From the NCBI GenBank assembly GCA_900541245.1, contig UQIS01000020.1:1-42436 (forward strand): a stretch of 42,436 bases of DNA. The letters run 5' to 3'. Under the pieces are notes generated by a model that worked only from the letters and a program-made list of their open reading frames with translations, searched no databases and was not told the DNA's origin. This document shows, in pieces, positions 1-7,400 of the stretch. Positions within the stretch are counted from its first letter, which is position 1, and every line of letters starts with the position of its first letter. The position numbers and the translations under genes were made by a program. The DNA comes from an uncultured Collinsella sp. GTDB taxonomy: Bacteria; Actinomycetota; Coriobacteriia; Coriobacteriales; Coriobacteriaceae.

Positions 1-64
1 AGCGGTTTAGGACGCCGCCCTCTCAAGGCGGAGATCACCAGTTCGAATCTGGTACGGGCTACCA
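1..64 (+). tRNA. tRNA-Glu (anticodon CUC), 5' end outside the window
   Basis: The 3' three-quarters of a tRNA is visible: an anticodon stem CCGCC/GGCGG closing the loop CTCTCAA (anticodon CTC, reads GAG), a short variable loop, a T-arm ACCAG-TTCGAAT-CTGGT, a 3' acceptor strand ACGGGCT, discriminator A and an encoded CCA ending at 64. The acceptor 5' strand lies before base 1, so acceptor pairing cannot be checked. Confidence 0.88.
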
Positions 65-74
65 AAATTGAACG

Positions 75-103
75 CCCGGGCCTCGTAAGAGACCCGGGTT
101 TTG
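75..103 (+). terminator. Rho-independent terminator of the tRNA
   Basis: A 10-bp stem with one mismatch (CCCGGGCCTC at 75-84 with GAGACCCGGG at 89-98) and a GTAA loop is followed by TTTT, 10 nt after the tRNA CCA end. Confidence 0.8.
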
Positions 104-158
104 TGTATTGACCGTATATACGGCGCCTGCCGTGTTTCGCTCAGATCGAGGAGTAGCC

Positions 159-1076
159 ATGGATCTGCCCATCAGCTTGCAAGACATCACGTATGCCGAG
201 AACTATCTGGCGCAGGGCGACCTGGCTACGGCGACGCCGCTGCTGGAGCGCCTGGTGGAGCTCGCCGAGGAGTATATCGACGCCGAGTGCAAGACGGAGG
301 AGAAGCGTCAATACTTTAGCTTCGATAGCAAGTTTGAGCGCTTGGCCTATCGCCGCGTGGAGAAGGATCCGCGCGAGCTCGTGCAGGTCGAGGTGCCGTT
401 TGACCGCCTGTACTCTGATATGGCGTTTGCCTACATTCGCCAGCAGGATTATGTGAGCGCTCGCAATGCCCTGATGCAGGCTGTGCGTTGGGACCCCATG
501 AACTGCAACTATCGCTTGGATTTGGCCGAGCTGTTCCGCGCACTCGAAGACAAGCAGGAATGGGCATCGCTCTCGTTCTCGGTGCTGGAGCGTGCAAGCG
601 ATGGCAAGTGCGCCGCCCGCGCTTACGCCAATCTAGGTCAGTACTTCTTGGAGCCCGAGACCGAGAACGTTTCGGCTGCCGTGGGCTGCGCGCGTCTGGC
701 GCTGCGCCTGGCGCCCAACGATGCGCATACGACGCGCCTGCTCAACAAGATCCATACCACCTATCCGGATGCCGCCGATGAGAGCGACGAGCACGTGATG
801 GGTGAACTGGCCCTGCAAGGCGTTCCGACCTCGCCTTCGGCCGAGATTGCCATCTGCCTGATTATGTGCGCGACCGATGCTGCAAGCGACGGCGACAAGC
901 AGGAGGCGACGCGCCTGACGGTACGTGCTCGCGACTTGGTGGGCGAGGAGGCCTGCGCGGCGATTATCAAACTGGTGCGCGAGAGCGATGCCGAGCTCAA
1001 TGCCGAGCGCAAGGCAAAGCGCGAGGCTGCGGGCTCAAACGCCGATGGCGCCAAGGAGGCCGGCGATGCCCAGTAA
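159..1076 (+). CDS. Tetratricopeptide-repeat protein
   Basis: 305 residues, starting at the ATG preceded by GAGGAG (148-153); an upstream TTG at 108 extends the frame but has no ribosome site. The sequence is helical and repetitive, with TPR-like units (for example residues near 95-130 around 'DMAFAYIRQQDYVSARNAL' and the following 'DLAELFRALEDKQEWASL'), typical of a cytoplasmic protein-interaction scaffold. There is no signal peptide or membrane segment. The C-terminus becomes Ala/Glu/Lys rich. Its last 11 nt overlap the start of smpB, and the smpB ribosome site (AAGGAGG, 1053-1059) lies inside it, so the two are probably translationally coupled. The partner and role are unknown; TPR assignment is from pattern, not a database search. 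Confidence 0.8.
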   Translation: MDLPISLQDITYAENYLAQGDLATATPLLERLVELAEEYIDAECKTEEKRQYFSFDSKFERLAYRRVEKDPRELVQVEVPFDRLYSDMAFAYIRQQDYVSARNALMQAVRWDPMNCNYRLDLAELFRALEDKQEWASLSFSVLERASDGKCAARAYANLGQYFLEPETENVSAAVGCARLALRLAPNDAHTTRLLNKIHTTYPDAADESDEHVMGELALQGVPTSPSAEIAICLIMCATDAASDGDKQEATRLTVRARDLVGEEACAAIIKLVRESDAELNAERKAKREAAGSNADGAKEAGDAQ

Positions 1077-1536
1077 GCGCGAGCGCAAACTCATTTCCAA
1101 GAATCGCTCGGCACATCACGAGTACTTTATCGATGAGACGTTTGAGTGCGGTATTGAGCTGAGCGGCACCGAGGTCAAGTCGATTCGCGAGCGCGCCTGT
1201 CAGATCACTGACACTTTTGCGCTGATTCGTGGCGGCGAGTGCTGGCTCGTCGGACTGCATATCCACCCTTATAGCCATGGTGGCGTGTGGAATCGCGATC
1301 CCGACCGTCGGCGTCGTCTGCTGCTGCACCGCAAGGAGATCGACTTTCTTGACGGCAAACTTCGCAACCGTGGTTATGCGCTGGTTCCGTTGGAGCTCTA
1401 CTTTAATACCGACGGCCGCGTAAAGCTGCTGCTGGGTCTGGGTCGCGGCAAGAAGCTCTACGACAAGCGCGAGGACATGGCCAAGCGTGATGTCCAACGC
1501 GAGATCGACCGCGCCCTCAAGGAACGCAACCGGTAG
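1066..1536 (+). CDS. smpB: SsrA-binding protein SmpB (trans-translation)
   Basis: 156 residues, normal length for SmpB. SmpB binds tmRNA and brings it to stalled ribosomes so that the nascent chain is tagged and released. Family signatures seen: the N-terminal 'NRSAHHEYFIDETFECGIEL', 'GTEVKSIR', 'PYSHGG', 'RRRLLLHRKEI', 'LVPLELYF', and the basic C-terminal tail 'GRGKKLYDKREDMAKRD' that inserts in the ribosomal mRNA channel. Start is the ATG at 1066 with AAGGAGG 7 nt upstream; the longer open frame from 925 only runs over the preceding gene. No ssrA (tmRNA) gene was recognised in the window. Confidence 0.97.
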   Translation: MPSKRERKLISKNRSAHHEYFIDETFECGIELSGTEVKSIRERACQITDTFALIRGGECWLVGLHIHPYSHGGVWNRDPDRRRRLLLHRKEIDFLDGKLRNRGYALVPLELYFNTDGRVKLLLGLGRGKKLYDKREDMAKRDVQREIDRALKERNR

Positions 1537-1548
1537 GCGCTCTATATA

Positions 1549-1615
1549 AGTTGCGGTGAGATACGGACTGTTTTGCCTGTTTGAGGGGCTATTCAGTCCC
1601 TATTTCACCGCAACT
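1549..1615. repeat. 67-nt inverted repeat, family B copy 1
   Basis: Two 22-nt imperfect arms (AGTTGCGGTGAGATACGGACTG and the reverse complement of AGTTGCGGTGAAATAGGGACTG without... arms each read as 22 nt) flank a 23-nt centre. A second copy of exactly the same length lies at 23669-23735, and a cut copy at 42314-42358. It sits directly behind smpB. There is no T-tract after the stem, so it is not a classical terminator. Confidence 0.85.
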
Positions 1616-1657
1616 GCGGGCGTCTTATCTTTCTTACTGTTCTGACACATATGTCTC

Positions 1658-1691
1658 AAAGGCGGCGTCCGTTATGGGTGCCGCCTTTTTT
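1658..1691 (+). terminator. Rho-independent terminator after smpB
   Basis: AAAGGCGGC (1658-1666) pairs with GCCGCCTTT (1680-1688), followed by a continued T run. It separates smpB from the flavin reductase gene. Confidence 0.65.
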
Positions 1692-1742
1692 GTGGGTACA
1701 TACATTCATGAGGTTCCAACCCGAGCTAGGGGAGTGATCGTT

Positions 1743-2246
1743 ATGGACAAAACTGCGTTCTTTACCATGCCGAGTGGCCTGTACGTGGTGAGCGCCGCGG
1801 CAGACGGGCTGCGCGCCGGCTGCGTCATCAACACTGCGGTGCAGGTGACGTCCATGCCGCCGCGTATTTCGGTTGCCGTGAACAAGGACAATGTCACCTC
1901 GGGCGTCATCGCATCGGCCAAAGCGTTCGCGCTGACCGTGATCGATCAGACCGCCGACATGCTCTACATCGGTAACTTTGGGTTCCGCACCAGCAGCGAT
2001 TATGACAAGTTTGCCAAATACGAGACCCGCGAGACGGCTCTGGGCATGCCCTATGTGCCCGAGCACGCGGCGGCCCTGTTTAGCTGCCGTTTGATCGACA
2101 CTGTGGATGTGGGCACGCATCTGCTGTTTATTGGCGAGGTCGAGGATGCCGAGCGCCTGAGCGACGAGACGCCGCTGACGTACGACTACTATCACAAGGT
2201 GCTAAAGGGCAAGACGCCGCCCAAAGCCTCGTCGTATCAAGGCTAG
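1743..2246 (+). CDS. Flavin reductase-like FMN-binding protein
   Basis: 167 residues, from the ATG at 1743 with GGGGAG about 10 nt upstream. It matches the flavin reductase-like (split-barrel FMN-binding) family found alone as flavoredoxin-like proteins or fused to rubredoxin in anaerobes. Typical features seen are the N-terminal 'FTMPSGLYVVSAAADG', the 'GCVINTAVQVTSMPPRISVAV' strand-turn-strand that holds FMN, and the 'HLLFIGEVEDAERL' strand with 'PLTYDYYHK' near the end. A rubredoxin gene follows 88 nt downstream behind its own promoter, which fits an electron-transfer pair for oxygen or peroxide detoxification. The exact substrate cannot be read from sequence. Confidence 0.88.
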   Translation: MDKTAFFTMPSGLYVVSAAADGLRAGCVINTAVQVTSMPPRISVAVNKDNVTSGVIASAKAFALTVIDQTADMLYIGNFGFRTSSDYDKFAKYETRETALGMPYVPEHAAALFSCRLIDTVDVGTHLLFIGEVEDAERLSDETPLTYDYYHKVLKGKTPPKASSYQG

Positions 2247-2263
2247 AAATGTTCTAAAAATAC

Positions 2264-2291
2264 TTGCATTATGTTATTGAGAATATATACT
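2264..2291 (+). promoter_or_regulatory. Sigma-70-type promoter of the rubredoxin gene
   Basis: TTGCAT (2264-2269) and TATACT (2286-2291) are separated by 16 nt, in an AT-rich stretch 44 nt before the rubredoxin start codon. It is inferred from the boxes only. Confidence 0.6.
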
Positions 2292-2334
2292 AATAAGTAA
2301 GTACACCAGCAGTCACGTTCGAGAGGAGAACATC

Positions 2335-2478
2335 ATGGCTGAGGAGAAGAAGACGTATAAGTTTGTGTGCACCGTTTGCGGTTACGAGGTTGAGGTCGAC
2401 ACGCCCGAGCTGCCCGAGGACTACGTGTGCCCGGTGTGCGGCGTCGGTCCCGATCAGTTTGAGCTCGTCGAGGAGTAA
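2335..2478 (+). CDS. Rubredoxin
   Basis: 47 residues, starting at ATG 2335 behind GAGAGGAG. It carries the two metal knuckles of rubredoxin, CTVCGY and CPVCGV, which coordinate one iron through four cysteines, and the aromatic/proline framework (Tyr-Lys-Phe near the N-terminus, 'PELPEDYVCP', 'GPDQFELVEE' at the end). Length is slightly below the usual 50-55. It is a soluble one-electron carrier. Its neighbour upstream is a flavin reductase-like protein, the common partner in anaerobe oxygen-stress systems, though here it has its own promoter and terminator. Confidence 0.96.
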   Translation: MAEEKKTYKFVCTVCGYEVEVDTPELPEDYVCPVCGVGPDQFELVEE

Positions 2479-2517
2479 CTCGCAGGCACACGGCGAAAGC
2501 CGAACATAGCTCTGTCC

Positions 2518-2555
2518 AAGGGTCCCGGTCGAATTCTCGGCCGGGACCCTTTTGA
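2518..2555 (+). terminator. Terminator after rubredoxin
   Basis: A near-perfect palindrome, AAGGGTCCCGG (2518-2528) pairing with CCGGGACCCTT, ends in a T run. As the stem is flanked by A on one side and T on the other it could also stop transcripts from the opposite strand (the Nramp gene). Confidence 0.8.
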
Positions 2556-2584
2556 TTTATCTGACGGTTTAAAACGGTCTCACG

Positions 2585-2599
2585 TGTTACAGATTAAGA
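2585..2599. repeat. Isolated right arm of the 55-nt dyad element (family A)
   Basis: TGTTACAGATTAAGA matches the right arm of the 55-nt elements at 13 to 14 of 15 positions depending on the copy compared. At the position expected for the left arm there is only a weak resemblance overlapping the preceding terminator, so this is a decayed or half copy. Confidence 0.6.
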
Positions 2600-2629
2600 C
2601 GTTATATCTGGACAGTCACGCCATCCCAA

Positions 2630-3886
2630 TTACATCCCCGTTAGCAGCACGATGTCGAGAATCGTCACGATGACGCCGATCCCTACGAGCAGCGCGTTGA
2701 GCGGGCGCGAGTTGGCGTATTTGCCCATAACGCGGGCTGAGCTGGTGAGCCGTATGAGCACAAAGACCGTAATCGGCAGCTGAAGCGACAGCAGTGCCTG
2801 ACTCCAGATGAGACCTTCAAAAGGATTTGGGATGACCAGACACGCCGCCACTGCGCCGGCGAAACAGGCCGCTACCCCGATCGAGGAATGTCGGTCGTGG
2901 ATGTCGTATTCCTCGTCGAACATGCCCGCGGTGATGGTTCCCGCCGCCATGCCCGCTGTCACGCTGCTCGATAGTCCCGCGAACAGCAGCGCTACCGCAA
3001 AGATGGTCGAGCTCGCCGGGCCCAAGATGGGGGAGAGCGTGGCCGCTGCGACGGCGAGGTCGTCTACGACAATGCTGTGCGCAAAGAAGGTCGTTGCGGC
3101 CAGGATGACCATGGCCGAGTTGATTGCCCAGCCCACGCCCATCGAAAAGAGCGTGTCGAAGAGCTCGTAGCGCAGACGTTCCTCGATAACTTGCTCGCCT
3201 TGGCCTTCGAAGTGCATGGATTGGATGACCTCGGAGTGCAGAAAAAGGTTGTGGGGCATAACGACCGCACCCAGGACACTCACGATAATCGTGGCCGAGC
3301 CGGTGGGCATACTGGGTGTGATCCAGCTTGCGGCGGCCTGCGGCCAGTCGACCTTGACCAGCGTGAGCTCAGCCAAAAACGAGAGTCCTACCACGCCTAC
3401 GAAGGCGATGATCCATCGCTCGGCGCGCTTGTAGGAGCTCGTCATGAGCATCGCCATCGATACTGCCGCCACGATGACGCAGCCCGCGCGCACGGGCAGC
3501 CCAAAGAGCATTTGAAGGGCAATCGCGCCACCCAGGACTTCGGCCATGGCGGTGGCGATGGTCGCGAGATAGGCACTGGCGAGCACCGTGCGCCCAACGA
3601 AGCGGGGGAGAAAGCGGGTCGTGGCCTCGGCAAGGCAGGCGCCCGTGGCGATGCCCAGGTGCGCCGCGTTGTGCTGCAAGACGATCAGCATGATCGTGGA
3701 CAGCGTGACGATCCACAGCAGCGCGTAGCCAAACTGCGAGCCCGCGGCCATATTGGAGGCCCAGTTGCCCGGATCGATAAAGCCGACGGTCACGAGCAGC
3801 CCGGGGCCGATATGCCGGGCGATATCCAGACCTCCGTGGCCTCCGGTGCGGTGCGAGCCAAAGTGTTGTTTGAGATGGTTGAGCAT
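2630..3886 (-). CDS. mntH: Nramp-family divalent metal (Mn2+/Fe2+) transporter
   Basis: 418 residues with about 11 hydrophobic segments, a proton-coupled inner-membrane importer of Mn2+ or Fe2+. The two metal-site helices are recognisable: 'GFIDPGNWASNMAAGSQFGY' contains the TM1 DPGN motif, and 'VVMPHNLFLHSEVIQS' contains the TM6 MPHN motif with the metal-binding Met. ATG at 3886 has GGAG about 9 nt upstream on the minus strand. It is monocistronic and divergent from gltB. A dyad in the upstream region (3935-3961) might bind a DtxR/MntR-type regulator, but no riboswitch was recognised. Confidence 0.95.
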   Translation of the reverse strand: MLNHLKQHFGSHRTGGHGGLDIARHIGPGLLVTVGFIDPGNWASNMAAGSQFGYALLWIVTLSTIMLIVLQHNAAHLGIATGACLAEATTRFLPRFVGRTVLASAYLATIATAMAEVLGGAIALQMLFGLPVRAGCVIVAAVSMAMLMTSSYKRAERWIIAFVGVVGLSFLAELTLVKVDWPQAAASWITPSMPTGSATIIVSVLGAVVMPHNLFLHSEVIQSMHFEGQGEQVIEERLRYELFDTLFSMGVGWAINSAMVILAATTFFAHSIVVDDLAVAAATLSPILGPASSTIFAVALLFAGLSSSVTAGMAAGTITAGMFDEEYDIHDRHSSIGVAACFAGAVAACLVIPNPFEGLIWSQALLSLQLPITVFVLIRLTSSARVMGKYANSRPLNALLVGIGVIVTILDIVLLTGM

Positions 3887-3934
3887 GGTGAGCTCCTGCG
3901 TGCCGTTTGTTTGACGCCGTAAAGGGTACCCGTT

Positions 3935-3961
3935 TTAGGCTTAAAGGTTAACCGAGACTAA
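3935..3961. promoter_or_regulatory. Possible metalloregulator operator upstream of mntH
   Basis: Interrupted dyad: TTAGGCT (3935-3941), a central GGTTAACC palindrome (3946-3953), and AGACTAA (3955-3961). TTAG/CTAA half-sites recall DtxR/IdeR/MntR boxes, but the arm spacing is asymmetric. This is a suggestion only. Confidence 0.25.
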
Positions 3962-4008
3962 CAAAATTGTTGTATTTGAATAGGATGGGGAAAGGAGTTG
4001 CCGAAATG

Positions 4009-4223
4009 TCTTGATCTGTAACAACTAGGGATGGAAATTGGACCTAGGTGTTACAGATCGAGACAGGAAGAAATGGTCCTATGGAAAATCTCGATCTGTA
4101 ACAGTTAGCTGCAAAAACCGGCCCTTCGTGTTACAGATCGAGACAAACCAAAACTGTCCTGCAGAAAATCTCAATCTGTAACAGTTAGTCGTCGAAATTG
4201 GGTCTTACTGTTACAGATTGAGA
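4009..4223. repeat. Array of three 55-nt dyad elements, 80-bp period (family A)
   Basis: Copies at 4009-4063, 4089-4143 and 4169-4223. Each is a 15-nt left arm (TCTYRATCTGTAACA), a variable 25-nt centre and a 15-nt right arm (TGTTACAGATYGAGA). Start-to-start distance is exactly 80 in both steps, and the 25-nt linkers between copies are also similar (both contain TGTCCT and end in GAAAA), so the whole 80-nt unit seems to have been duplicated. The array fills the space between divergent mntH and gltB. The centres are A-rich on this strand. Confidence 0.92.
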
Positions 4224-4407
4224 TGTTTGAAGAGGTGAGTTTGCGGGCCGAACTTGGGGCCTATGTTGTCGCCCTTGAGGTCGGCGGTGTCCATTCGTAG
4301 GGCGTGCGTTACGCGATTGTTTCGAAACGGGCGGGAAACACAACGGGCCGGTGATGCTCCTAGTATGCCTATTCAACTGACTGTCTAACACCAAGGGGAG
4401 GATCGCG
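4224..4407 (+). promoter_or_regulatory. gltB leader region
   Basis: 184 nt between the dyad array and gltB. It holds a perfect 10-bp palindrome GTTTCGAAAC (4319-4328), a possible -10 box TAGTAT (4361-4366) with no convincing -35, and the gltB ribosome site AGGGGAGG. No recognisable riboswitch or T-box was found. Confidence 0.35.
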
Positions 4408-7400
4408 ATGCAGGCAGATTCCGCTCAGCAGCAGGGCCTTTATCGCCCCGAATTCGACCACGATGCATGTGGCATCGGCGCGCTTGCCGATATCAACGGC
4501 GAGCGCCATCACCAGATTCTGGACGACGCACTGTCCATTCTGGTCAACTTAGAGCACCGCGGCGGTACGGGACTCGAGAAGAACACCGGCGACGGCGCTG
4601 GCATCCTGTTCCAGGTTCCGCATCACTTTTTCCGTAAAGAGGCTCAAAAGTGCGGCCAGATTCTGCCGGCAGAGGGCGACTATGGCGTGGCCATGCTGTT
4701 CTTTCCGCAGGACGACAAGGGCGTAGAGGATGCCCGCCGCGTGTTTGAGGAGGGCTGCGCCGAAGCCGGCGTGCCGCTGCTCTTCTGGCGCGAGGTGCCG
4801 GTCGACCCGCACGACCTGGGCGAGACGGCCCGCGCCTGCATGCCTACTATCCTGCAGGCTTTCCTGGGCCGTCCGGACGACACGCCCGCCGGCGATGCCT
4901 TTGAGCGTCGCCTGTACGTGTGCCGCCGCACCATCGAAAAGAAGGCCGACGCTGAGTTCGCCCTGCGCGACAAGATCTTCTATGTGTGCTCCATGAGCTC
5001 GCGCACCATCGTGTACAAGGGCATGCTTGTGGCCACGCAGATGCGCCGTTTCTTCATCGACCTCAACGACGCCGCCGTCAAAACGGCCGTGGCGCTCGTC
5101 CACTCGCGCTACTCCACCAACACCACGCCCAGCTGGGAGCGCGCACATTCTATTTGTTTTTTTATGGAGAACTGCGAGATCAACACCCTCAAGGGCAACG
5201 TCAACTGGATTCGCGCCCGCGAACCCAACCTGTACAGCCCCGTGCTGCAGCACGATCTTGAGCGCGTGATGCCCATCATCAACCGCGAGGGCTCCGACTC
5301 CGCGATTCTGGACAATGTGCTTGAGTTTTTGGTCATGAACGGTCGTCCGCTCACGCGTGCCGCATCCATGCTGCTGCCCGAGCCGTGGGACCACAACGAC
5401 AGCCTGAGTGAGGAGCGCCGCGCCTACGACGCTTACCAGTCCATGCTCATGGAGCCGTGGGACGGTCCTGCGGCCATCGCCTTTACCGACGGCCGTACCT
5501 TGGGTGCCGCCCTCGACCGTAACGGCTTGCGTCCCGCCCGCTACTATGTGACGCGCGACGGTCGCTTTATGCTGGCAAGCGAGGTGGGCACCATCGAGGT
5601 GAGCCCCGAGAACATCCTGACGAGCGGCTGTCTGGGGCCGGGCCAGATGCTCGAGGTTGACTTTGCCCGCGGGCGCGTTATCTACAACGACGAGCTGCGC
5701 GCCCGTTACGCCAAGGAAAAGCCCTACCGCGACTGGATTGCCGAGGAGACGCTGACGGTCGACGCGCTCGATAGGCCCGCCGCGGCAACGCCCGCCGAGG
5801 ACGCCGAGGTGCCCGCCGCCGTGCGCATGGCTAAGCTCGGGTATCACTGGGATGATGTTGACGAGGTCGTGCGTCCCATGGCCCAGCAGGGCAAGGCGCC
5901 GCTCGCCTCGATGGGCATCGATGCGCCGCTGGCCTGCCTGTCCAAGAAGACGCGTTCGTTCTTTGACTACTTCTATCAGCTGTTCGCTCAGGTCACGAAC
6001 CCGCCGATCGACGCCCTTCGTGAGCACATGGTCACCTCGACCACGCTCTACCTGGGCAACCACGGCAACCTGCTCGAGGACTCCCGTACGGCCTGCCAGC
6101 TGGTTCGCTTGGAGCGCCCGTTGCTCAACGAGGAGGAGTTCGAGCGTATCTGCGCCATCGACCGTGTTGGCTTTAAGACCCGCCGGTTCCGTGCCGTGTA
6201 CCGCCGCGACGCGGGTGAGGGCGCGCTGCAGGCTGCGCTCAAGCAGCTTGCCGAAGACGTCGAGGCTGCGGTTCGCGATGGCGTGAACATCGTGGTGCTG
6301 AGCGACCGTGCCGCTGCGGGCGAGGTGCCCGTGCCGTCGCTGCTCGCCGTGGGCTGCGTGCACAACCACCTGATCCGTGCCGGCGTGCGTACCTTTGCCG
6401 ACATCGTGGTGGAGTGTGGCGACGCCGTGTCTCCGCATGACTTTGCGGCGCTAGTGGGCTACTCCGCGAGCGGCATCTATCCGTACAACGCGCATGCGTG
6501 CATCCGCAATCTGGCGGCACGCGGTGACCTGGACGTGACGGCCGAGCAGGGCATCGCCAATTACAACAAGGCCGCGACGGCGGGCATCGTCTCCATCATG
6601 TCCAAGATGGGCATCTCCACGGTGCAGAGCTACCACTCCGCGCAGATCTTCGAGGCCGTTGGCTTTACGCCGGAGTTCGTCAACGCGTACTTCGCCGGCA
6701 CGGTGAGCCGTGTTGGCGGTATGGGTGTCGAGGACGTCGAACGCGAGCAAAATGAGCGCTATGACGCCGCTCTCGCTATCCTTAAGAGCCCGGCTCCCGA
6801 TCAGCTGCCCACGTTGGGCCTGACCAAGTGGCGCCCGCTCGGCGGCGAGGATCACCTCATCGATCCGCAGACTGTCTACTTGCTGCAGACCGCCTGCCGT
6901 GAGGACAGCTACGACACCTTTAAGGAGTACAGCGCCCGCCTGCACCGCACCGGCCGTGCCGTGCGCCTGCGCGACCTGCTGGACTTTGATGCCAGCGGCC
7001 GCACTCCGGTGGCACTCGACGAGGTCGAGCCCGCGCTCAACATCGTCCGCCGCTTTAACACCGGCGCCATGTCGTACGGCTCCATCAGCAAGGAAGCACA
7101 CGAGTGCATGGCCATCGCCATGAACCGCCTGCATGGCCGTTCCAACTCCGGCGAGGGCGGCGAGGATCCGCGCCGCGAGACCCCGCTGGCTAACGGTGAC
7201 TCCAAGAACTCCGCGATCAAGCAGGTGGCAAGTGCGCGCTTTGGCGTGACGAGCCGCTACCTGTGCAGCGCCTTCGAGATTCAAATCAAGATGGCCCAGG
7301 GCGCCAAGCCCGGCGAGGGCGGTCACCTGCCCGGCAAGAAGGTCTACCCCTGGATTGCCGAGGTCCGTCAGTCCACGCCCGGCATTGGCCTGATTTCGCC

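Noticed and set aside
5130..5180. A compensated frameshift in gltB as cause of the odd HSICFFMENC segment
   Set aside because: The other two frames in this stretch do not give a convincing better match to the usual motif, and codon count is preserved when aligned to the expected motif. Substitution or local error remains more likely.
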